NCBI GenBank assembly: GCA_051984395.1
Contig: JBPYEZ010000023.1
Coordinates: forward strand, 1 to 13,812
Origin: AC-9 sp051984395
GTDB lineage: Bacteria > Actinomycetota > Acidimicrobiia > Acidimicrobiales > AC-9
Reading direction: 5' to 3'
DNA length: 13,812 bases
Part shown: piece by piece, positions 1 to 4,666 of the stretch
Layout of the letters: each line of letters opens with the position of its first letter
How positions within the stretch are numbered: the stretch's first letter is position 1
The notes under the pieces: generated by a model
Seen by the model: the letters and a program-made list of their open reading frames with translations, nothing else
Told to the model about the DNA's origin: nothing
Databases searched by the model: none
Made by a program: the position numbers and the translations under genes

Positions 1-1
1 G

Positions 2-157
2 GCGTTCCGCTCGACCGACGGCGACCCCATCGCCGGCGGCTGTCTGGCCACCGGACTGCGGGCCCTCAATGCCGTTCCGGCCGTCAACGCCAGCCCACCG
101 GGTTGGGTGACCGCCCTCGACCTTCCCCTCATCGCCGGCCGGGGCGTCATCCGCTGA
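2..157 (+). CDS. C-terminal fragment of a dihydrodipicolinate-reductase-like NAD(P)-dependent oxidoreductase (5' end outside window)
   Basis: An open frame enters from the left edge and stops with TGA at 155-157, leaving 51 residues. The visible tail contains NAVPAVNASPPGW, then TALDLPLIAGRG close to the end. This pattern resembles the C-terminus of actinobacterial proteins annotated as dihydrodipicolinate reductase or 2,4-diaminopentanoate/amine dehydrogenase-like, which have an N-terminal Rossmann fold and a C-terminal dimerisation domain. The nucleotide-binding and catalytic parts lie outside the window, so the substrate cannot be judged. The gene converges on the minus-strand diiron protein gene, with 42 bp between the two stop codons. 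Coding is likely because the frame is open to the edge and its composition matches the neighbouring genes. The family call rests on remembered tail similarity only. Confidence 0.5.
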   Translation, partial: AFRSTDGDPIAGGCLATGLRALNAVPAVNASPPGWVTALDLPLIAGRGVIR

Positions 158-166
158 GGGGGCGGG

Positions 167-180
167 CGCGGCGCGCCGCG
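167..180. terminator. GC-rich perfect palindrome between convergent genes, possible bidirectional terminator
   Basis: CGCGGCGCGCCGCG is a perfect 14-bp inverted repeat, which can fold as a 5-bp stem with a 4-nt loop. It lies between the two convergent stop codons (157 and 200). There is no T tract, so intrinsic termination is uncertain; the position is the main argument. Confidence 0.3.
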
Positions 181-199
181 AGCGACCTGGGCCCTTAGG

Positions 200-922
200 T
201 CACCGCCTCTCGAGGGCCGACTCGAGACGCGCCTGGTAGTCGTCGGCGAGCCCCCAGAGCTGGGCCTCGGCGTCGCCGGTGAACGAGGGGCCGTGCATGA
301 GGCCGAGCGTCGCCGGCTGGAGGCCGGCCAGCTTGCGGATCGTCGGAGCGGTCGCCGGGGTGAGGCAGGTGGCCCGGAACACGTCCTCGGCCATGACCGC
401 CGGCTCGAGGAGGTCTTCTCGGGTCAGGGCCGGGCTCGGCCCCATCGCCGTGAACAGGTCGCCGCAGAGCAGCGTGGCGGTCGTCTCCTCGAACAGCACG
501 TGGGCGTCCCAGCCGTGCGGGACGTGGGGGGTGTCGATGCTGCGGATCCGCTTGCCCCCGAGGTCGAGCACCTCGTCGTCGGCCAGCTGGCGCGGCGGCC
601 GGTCGGCCAGGTCGTTCACCGACACGATGCAGCCCATGGCCGGATGGGCGACCTCGGCGCGAGGTGCCATCGCCAGCCACCGGTTCATGGCTCCGCACTC
701 GTCGGCCTCGACGTGGCCGAAAGTGATCCAGCGCAGGCGCTCGGCGGGCACGACGCCGGTCGCCGCCGCGCTCACCAGCGGGAACAAACCGTGGAGGCCG
801 GCGTGGAACAGCAGCGGCTCCTCGGCATCCACCAGAAACTGGTTGAACATGAAGTTGGCGTCCGGGACGAACGTCGAGAGCCGGTAGATGCCCTCGGCGA
901 TCTCCTCCACCTCGGTCTCCAT
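200..922 (-). CDS. Stand-alone flavodiiron-type (ODP) metallo-beta-lactamase-fold diiron protein
   Basis: 240 residues. The ligand set of the flavodiiron family can be read in order: H70-x-E72-x-D74, H136 (in PHGWD), D155 (in CGDLF) and H210 (in MHGP). These correspond to the six iron ligands of flavodiiron proteins, which reduce O2 or NO in the cytoplasm. No flavodoxin or rubredoxin domain follows, so this is the oxygen-binding diiron protein (ODP) type, which in characterised members senses or reduces O2/peroxide. The His that normally follows the HxExD motif is Glu (E75); in some family members that His does not bind metal. ATG at 920-922 is preceded by GAGGAGGG with about 7 nt spacing, which fixes the start. 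The gene is divergent from the glutaredoxin-thioredoxin reductase fusion, a possible electron donor (inference). A hydrolase role within the MBL fold is not excluded. Confidence 0.8.
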   Translation of the reverse strand: METEVEEIAEGIYRLSTFVPDANFMFNQFLVDAEEPLLFHAGLHGLFPLVSAAATGVVPAERLRWITFGHVEADECGAMNRWLAMAPRAEVAHPAMGCIVSVNDLADRPPRQLADDEVLDLGGKRIRSIDTPHVPHGWDAHVLFEETTATLLCGDLFTAMGPSPALTREDLLEPAVMAEDVFRATCLTPATAPTIRKLAGLQPATLGLMHGPSFTGDAEAQLWGLADDYQARLESALERR

Positions 923-945
923 CAGGCGACCCTCCTCGTCTCGCG

Positions 946-958
946 ACCCGGCCCGGGT
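946..958. promoter_or_regulatory. 13-bp perfect palindrome in the leader of the diiron-protein gene
   Basis: ACCCGGCCCGGGT is a perfect inverted repeat around a single central base. It sits between the putative minus-strand -10 (962-967) and the ribosome binding site of the 922 start. It could be an operator or a small leader hairpin; no regulator is identified. Confidence 0.35.
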
Positions 959-961
959 AGG

Positions 962-967
962 ACCTTA
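962..967 (-). promoter_or_regulatory. Putative -10 element (TAAGGT) of the diiron-protein gene
   Basis: On the minus strand TAAGGT fits the actinobacterial TAnnnT -10 pattern. It would give a leader of roughly 30 nt before the 922 start. No good -35 is visible. Confidence 0.35.
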
Positions 968-1092
968 CGCACTCTGCTTGTCGTCGTCCCGCTCGATCCG
1001 TCGTCCCGCCCGATCCGTCGCCCGGCGGGCCTGCCGCCTCTCGACGCGGCAGCATGGGGTGCGACCGGCCACGAGAGGTGGGGGGCACCGAC

Positions 1093-2301
1093 ATGTCAGA
1101 CGTCACCGTCTACGGCGCCCCGTGGTGCCCCGACTGTCGCCGGGCGAAGAAGTTCCTCGGCGAGCACCGCGTGGACTACCACTGGGCGGACATCGATCAG
1201 CTCCCGGACGCGGTTGGCGTCGTGGAGGCGCTGCAAAACGGGGGCCGAACCATTCCCACGGTCGTCTTCCCCGACGGGACCCATCTCGTCGACCCCACCA
1301 ACGAGCAGCTGGCTCGGAAGCTCGGCCTGAGCATCAGCGCCTCCCGCGGCTTCTACGACCTCGCCATCATCGGCGGCGGCCCGGCTGGGTTGGCGGCCGC
1401 GGTGTACGCCGCTCGCGAGGGAATCGACGCCGTGGTGATCGACCGGGCCGCCCTGGGTGGCAACGCCGGGACGACCGAGCGGGTCGAGAACTACCTCGGG
1501 TTTCCGGAGGGGATCGGCGGTGCCGAGCTGGCGGAGCGCTTCGTGGCCCAGGCCCAGCGCTACGGCGTCGAGCTCGTCTCGGCCATGGGCGTGGAGGGCT
1601 TCGGTGCCGACGGGGACGACGTGAAGGTCCGGCTGGGGACCGGCCAGCAGCTCAACGCCCACACCGCCCTGATCGCCACCGGATCGTCCTATCGCCGCCT
1701 CGGGGTACCGGGCGAGAGTGACCTCATCGGCGCGGGCGTCCATTTCTGCGCGACCTGCGACGGTCCCTTCTACCGGGGAGCGGGCGAGCTGCTCGTCGTC
1801 GGGGGAGGGAACTCCGGGCTCGAGGAGGGCCTGTTCCTGTCGCAGTTCGCCGATCGCGTCCGCGTCGTGGAGTTCGCGTCCGAGCTCAGAGCCTCGCGGC
1901 TCCTCCAGGACAAGGTGCGGGAGAGCCCACAGTTCGAGATCCACCTCGATACGGAGATCACCGAGCTCGTCGGTCGCCATCGGCTCGAAGCGGTCGTCGC
2001 CCGGGATCGAGGCTCAGGGGAGATGCACAGGTGGTACCCGGCGGCGGCGTTCGTCTTCATCGGGCTCGACCCGAACACCGGCTTCGCCCGCGGAACCGTC
2101 GACGTCGACCGGTGGGGCTTCGTGGTCACCGACGACCAGCTCCAGACCTCGGTGCCGGGCGTGTTCGCGGCCGGCGACGTGCGCGCCGGGTCGACCAAGC
2201 AGCTGGCTTCGGCCGCCGGCGAGGGTGTCACCGCGCTCCTCATGATCCGCCAGTACCTGCAGCGCCATTCCCACCTCCCGCGGATCGAGGTGAACGCCTG
2301 A
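1093..2301 (+). CDS. Glutaredoxin-thioredoxin reductase fusion (FAD/NADPH disulfide reductase with N-terminal redoxin domain)
   Basis: 402 residues from ATG 1093. Residues 1-80 form a glutaredoxin/mycoredoxin-like domain with active site C12-P-D-C15 and the cis-proline loop TIPTVV (53-58). Residues 87-390 are a complete low-Mr thioredoxin reductase: FAD motif GGGPAG (94-99), redox-active C219-A-T-C222, NADPH motif GGGNSG (237-242) and the C-terminal FAD motif with AAGD (359-362). The expected role is NADPH to FAD to CATC to CPDC electron flow in one cytosolic polypeptide, then on to protein or low-molecular-weight thiol disulfides; mycothiol is the obvious candidate in Actinobacteria (inference). 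The ATG at 1093 starts exactly at the redoxin first strand and follows a purine-rich GAGAGGTGGGGGG. An in-frame ATG at 1054 would add 13 residues that do not look like redoxin. In Mycobacterium leprae the thioredoxin is fused at the opposite, C-terminal end. Confidence 0.92.
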   Translation: MSDVTVYGAPWCPDCRRAKKFLGEHRVDYHWADIDQLPDAVGVVEALQNGGRTIPTVVFPDGTHLVDPTNEQLARKLGLSISASRGFYDLAIIGGGPAGLAAAVYAAREGIDAVVIDRAALGGNAGTTERVENYLGFPEGIGGAELAERFVAQAQRYGVELVSAMGVEGFGADGDDVKVRLGTGQQLNAHTALIATGSSYRRLGVPGESDLIGAGVHFCATCDGPFYRGAGELLVVGGGNSGLEEGLFLSQFADRVRVVEFASELRASRLLQDKVRESPQFEIHLDTEITELVGRHRLEAVVARDRGSGEMHRWYPAAAFVFIGLDPNTGFARGTVDVDRWGFVVTDDQLQTSVPGVFAAGDVRAGSTKQLASAAGEGVTALLMIRQYLQRHSHLPRIEVNA

Positions 2302-2314
2302 CAGGAGATGGTTG

Positions 2315-2342
2315 GCGACGACAGTCGGGTGGGCGCCGTCGC
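2315..2342 (+). terminator. Weak hairpin after the reductase fusion gene
   Basis: GCGACG (2315-2320) and CGTCGC (2337-2342) form a 6-bp inverted repeat 14 bp after the stop, with a 16-nt loop and no T tract. It could be a rho-independent-like pause site; support is weak. Confidence 0.2.
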
Positions 2343-2345
2343 TCG

Positions 2346-2375
2346 TTGACCCTCGGCGGACCGCTGAATTACCGT
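2346..2375 (+). promoter_or_regulatory. Promoter TTGACC-N18-TACCGT for the small protein gene
   Basis: TTGACC (2346-2351) is followed after 18 bp by TACCGT (2370-2375), a good actinobacterial vegetative-type -35/-10 pair. The implied transcript starts near 2382 and has about a 25-nt leader carrying GGGGGGAGG. It also rules out the earlier in-frame GTG at 2374, which lies inside the -10. Confidence 0.6.
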
Positions 2376-2406
2376 GCCCCGCACCAACCCGCGTGGGGGG
2401 AGGCCG

Positions 2407-2649
2407 ATGGGTGACCCTGGGATTCCCGGCACCTCACTAGACCCGGAGCTACTGAGCCCGGGCCGGCACGTCGAGGTGCGGAACCGGTTCACCGGCGCGT
2501 GGAGCCGAGGCTTCGACATCGCCGAGGTCGTCCCCGGCGGGTACCGCATCCGACGACTCTCGGACGGCAGCCTCCTCCCGACGCTGTTCCCCCGCGACGA
2601 CGTCCGCCCTCGACCCCCGAAGAAGGCCGGCCTCTGGTGGTACCGATGA
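2407..2649 (+). CDS. Small conserved-looking protein of unknown function (80 aa, possible SH3/Tudor-like beta fold)
   Basis: 80 residues from ATG 2407, placed by a near-perfect ribosome binding site GGGGGGAGG ending 4 nt upstream and by the promoter at 2346-2375. After a Pro/Gly-rich start (1-18), residues 19-68 read as alternating short strands: HVEVRNRF, WSRGFDIAEVV, GYRIRRLSDGS and LPTLFPRDDVR. The tail is basic, then aromatic (LWWYR). The VEVRNRF...WSRGF...YRIRRLSDG layout resembles small actinobacterial hypothetical proteins and a Tudor/SH3-like barrel, but no function is known to me and the fold is inference. There is no signal peptide or membrane segment. It stands alone between the reductase fusion and the TetR gene. 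Confidence 0.7.
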   Translation: MGDPGIPGTSLDPELLSPGRHVEVRNRFTGAWSRGFDIAEVVPGGYRIRRLSDGSLLPTLFPRDDVRPRPPKKAGLWWYR

Positions 2650-2762
2650 CTGACGGAGGGCCGTCAACCAGGCCTCGAACTCGAGTCGGCGGCGGATCCA
2701 TCGCAGCGCTTCGCTCTCCGTCATGCCCTACCACCCCATGCTGATGCAGTCTTGTCGTTAAT

Positions 2763-2776
2763 ATACAGACCTGTAT
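2763..2776. promoter_or_regulatory. Palindromic operator candidate upstream of the TetR-SnoaL pair
   Basis: ATACAG-AC-CTGTAT is an inverted repeat with perfect 6-bp arms and a 2-bp spacer, in an AT-rich pocket unlike the surrounding GC-rich DNA. It overlaps a weak promoter (TTGTCG 2752-2757, N16, TATCTG 2774-2779). Its position 31 bp before the TetR start suggests autoregulation. Confidence 0.6.
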
Positions 2777-2807
2777 CTGGAAGTCAAGGCTGATCAGTCC
2801 TGGCATC

Positions 2808-3449
2808 ATGGTTGCCATGCCGGTGGAGAAGCTGACTCCCAAGCGCCGTCGCCAGCTCACGCGGCAGACCCTGGTCGAGGCGGCGGCCGAGGTCTTCGCC
2901 AAGAAGGGCTTCCACGGGGCCTCGCTGGAGGAGATCGGCGAGGTCGCCGGCTTCAGCCGGGGCGCCATCTACTCCAACTTCGGCAGCAAGGAGGAGCTCC
3001 TCTTCGGCGTGCTCGAGCACTACATGGACCTCGAGCTCGACGCCGTCATTGCCGCCATCGAGGAGACGGGCCGCCCCGATCCGGTCACCGATGCCGTCGC
3101 CGCCACCGCCGCCTGGGAGACGGTCCAGCGACTCACCTCCAGCTGGCCCACCCTGGCCCTCGAGCTGCGTTTGACGGCCCTGCGGAACCCGGAGGTCCGC
3201 AGGCGGCTGGTCGACTTCGAGCGCAAGACCACCGAGAAGATCGCGCGCCTGATCGAAGAGGAGTGGGCCCACCGGGGCGCGCGACCGCAGATCTCGGCCC
3301 GCGACTTCGCCGACCTCAGCCGGGCTGCGGTCGAAGGCCTGAGCCAGCTCGCGGCCATCGACGAGGAGGAGGCACCCCGCTACCGTCATCTGGTGGAGCA
3401 GCTCTTTGTGCTGCTGGGCTCCGCCGTCCTCGAGACCGGGGAGACCTGA
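2808..3449 (+). CDS. TetR/AcrR-family transcriptional regulator
   Basis: 213 residues, typical TetR length. The N-terminal DNA-binding domain spans about residues 17-65: the first helix (TLVEAAAEVFAKKGF), the helix-turn-helix ASLEEIGEVAGFSRGAIYSNF, then SKEELL. The all-alpha C-terminal half would bind an unknown ligand. It is expected to act as a dimeric repressor at the 2763-2776 palindrome. ATG 2808 and ATG 2817 are both possible starts; neither has a strong ribosome binding site, so the N-terminus is uncertain by 3 residues. The SnoaL-like gene begins 5 bp after the stop, so the two are almost certainly co-transcribed and the partner protein may act on the same compound that the regulator senses (inference). 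Confidence 0.92.
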   Translation: MVAMPVEKLTPKRRRQLTRQTLVEAAAEVFAKKGFHGASLEEIGEVAGFSRGAIYSNFGSKEELLFGVLEHYMDLELDAVIAAIEETGRPDPVTDAVAATAAWETVQRLTSSWPTLALELRLTALRNPEVRRRLVDFERKTTEKIARLIEEEWAHRGARPQISARDFADLSRAAVEGLSQLAAIDEEEAPRYRHLVEQLFVLLGSAVLETGET

Positions 3450-3454
3450 GCCGA

Positions 3455-3886
3455 ATGGACGCGCACACGGCCATCGCCCAGCTCGTCTACGGCTACGCCG
3501 AGCGGATCGACGCCGGGGATCTGGACGGCGTGGCCGAGCTCTTCGCCGCCGGCAGGGTCACGGCCGAGGGCAGCGACGCCGTCAGGGCGGGACGGGACGA
3601 CGTGCTCGAGATGTACCGGCGATCGACCCGCATCCACGACGACGCGGGCACGCCGAAGACCAAGCACGTCACGACCAACCTCATCGTCGAAGTGGACGAG
3701 GCGACCGGCACGGCGCAGGCGCGCTCGTACTTCACCGTGCTCCAGGCCACGCCCGAGCTCACCCTCCAACCCGTCATCGCCGGGAGGTACCACGACCGCT
3801 TCGAGCGGTGCGAGGGGACCTGGCGGTTCGCCGAGCGCCACATCATCTGCGACCTCTTCGGCGACCTCAGTCACCACCTGCTGTAG
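3455..3886 (+). CDS. SnoaL/NTF2-like fold protein
   Basis: 143 residues from ATG 3455, with GGGGAG about 11 nt upstream inside the end of the TetR gene. The pattern is that of the SnoaL-like/NTF2 cone fold: N-terminal helices (AIAQLVYGYAERIDAGD), LFAA, a GRDDVLEMYRR helix, then strands TKHVTTNLIVEVD, AQARSYFTVLQ and the closing GTWRFAERHI. Family members include hydratases, isomerases, cyclases and non-catalytic ligand binders; polar residues such as D20, H71 and R128 could line the pocket, but no reaction can be named. It is cytoplasmic, with no signal peptide. Its tight coupling to a TetR regulator suggests a small-molecule response or detoxification pair. The stop at 3884-3886 is followed by a new promoter for the lipoprotein gene. 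Confidence 0.85.
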   Translation: MDAHTAIAQLVYGYAERIDAGDLDGVAELFAAGRVTAEGSDAVRAGRDDVLEMYRRSTRIHDDAGTPKTKHVTTNLIVEVDEATGTAQARSYFTVLQATPELTLQPVIAGRYHDRFERCEGTWRFAERHIICDLFGDLSHHLL

Positions 3887-3931
3887 GCCCCTCGGCGCCT
3901 CCGCGTCTCCGTCCGCTGCATGGCTGCCCAC

Positions 3932-3937
3932 TAGCGT
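3932..3937 (+). promoter_or_regulatory. -10 element TAGCGT for a possibly leaderless lipoprotein mRNA
   Basis: TAGCGT ends 8 nt before the GTG start at 3946, the distance expected if transcription begins at or next to the start codon. There is no ribosome binding site upstream of that GTG, which agrees with a leaderless message. The -35 is poor. Confidence 0.45.
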
Positions 3938-3945
3938 GGTCGGCC

Positions 3946-4620
3946 GTGATCAGGAGGTTTGCCCACCGTCGGCACCGGGGACGAGCCCGTGCTGCCGGCG
4001 CGGTCGCCTCCATGCTGGCTGTCGGTGGGTTGGCCGTCGGCGGGCTGGCTGCGTGTGCCACGTCGGGCCCGCCCGCCGGCCGCGCCGCCTCGGTGACGGG
4101 CTCCCCGACCAGCTCCACCACGACGAGCACCACCGCTCCGACGACGACCACGACAGTAGACCCCGGAACGCTGCCCCAGACTGCTCAGAAGCCGGTGGCC
4201 AGTGGCCCGATGTTCGATGCCGGGGTGAACGGCCTGTGGCAGGCGGTCGTGACCGACGATCCGGCGCCGGCGATGGCGTTCTTCTTTCCGCTCACGGCCT
4301 ATCTCCAGGTGAAGGCCATCTCCAACCCGGCGAGCGACTGGCACAACCGATTGGTGGCGGCCTATGACCGCGACATCCACTCGCTCCACCTTCGCCTTGG
4401 TTCCAGTGCGACGCGGGCGCAGCTCGTCGGCATCGACGTGCCGCAGTCCCAAGCCGAGTGGATAACCCCGGGAGTCGAGTACAACAAGGGCAGCTACTGG
4501 CGGGTCTACGGCACGACGGTCCGCTACACGATCGACGGCCGGACCCAGTTGTTCACGGTGGCGTCACTCATCTCGTGGCGAGGCGAGTGGTACGTCGTGC
4601 ATCTCAGCTCCATCTCCTGA
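3946..4620 (+). CDS. Secreted lipoprotein of unknown function with Thr-rich linker
   Basis: 224 residues from GTG 3946. The Arg/His-rich n-region (2-15) is followed by a hydrophobic, Gly/Ala-rich stretch (16-36) and a lipobox L34-A-A-C37, so it is expected to be lipidated at C37 and anchored outside the membrane. Residues 51-71 are a Ser/Thr-dominated linker typical of exported actinobacterial proteins. The folded part (about 88-224) holds MFDAGVNGLWQAVV, AFFFPLTAYLQVK, KGSYWRVYG and a closing SWRGEWYVVHL, which is reminiscent of NTF2-like domains; that is inference. No catalytic motif is recognised. The in-frame ATG 4012 would remove the n-region and is less likely. The GH15 gene starts 46 bp downstream from its own TAAGCT motif. 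Confidence 0.8.
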   Translation: MIRRFAHRRHRGRARAAGAVASMLAVGGLAVGGLAACATSGPPAGRAASVTGSPTSSTTTSTTAPTTTTTVDPGTLPQTAQKPVASGPMFDAGVNGLWQAVVTDDPAPAMAFFFPLTAYLQVKAISNPASDWHNRLVAAYDRDIHSLHLRLGSSATRAQLVGIDVPQSQAEWITPGVEYNKGSYWRVYGTTVRYTIDGRTQLFTVASLISWRGEWYVVHLSSIS

Positions 4621-4634
4621 GTCGCGGGCGCCGG

Positions 4635-4640
4635 TAAGCT
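4635..4640 (+). promoter_or_regulatory. Putative -10 element TAAGCT of the GH15 gene
   Basis: TAAGCT lies 27 nt before GTG 4667. The intervening leader carries the purine run GGGAGGGGGGG as a ribosome binding site. The same hexamer occurs at 13300-13305 before the last gene. No good -35 is seen. Confidence 0.35.
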
Positions 4641-4666
4641 GATTCGCAGCACGGGAGGGGGGGACT

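Noticed and set aside
1054..1092. Upstream in-frame ATG for the glutaredoxin-reductase fusion
   Set aside because: The extra 13 residues precede the first redoxin strand and look unrelated; ATG 1093 has a purine-rich stretch upstream and fits the domain boundary.
2449..2724. Minus-strand frame of 91 codons beginning MTESEALRWIRRRLEFE, overlapping the small plus-strand gene and the TetR promoter region
   Set aside because: The first 25 residues look protein-like and lie outside the plus-strand gene, but the remainder is the antisense of 2449-2649, which has a well-supported promoter, ribosome binding site and reading frame. The upstream ribosome binding site is weak.
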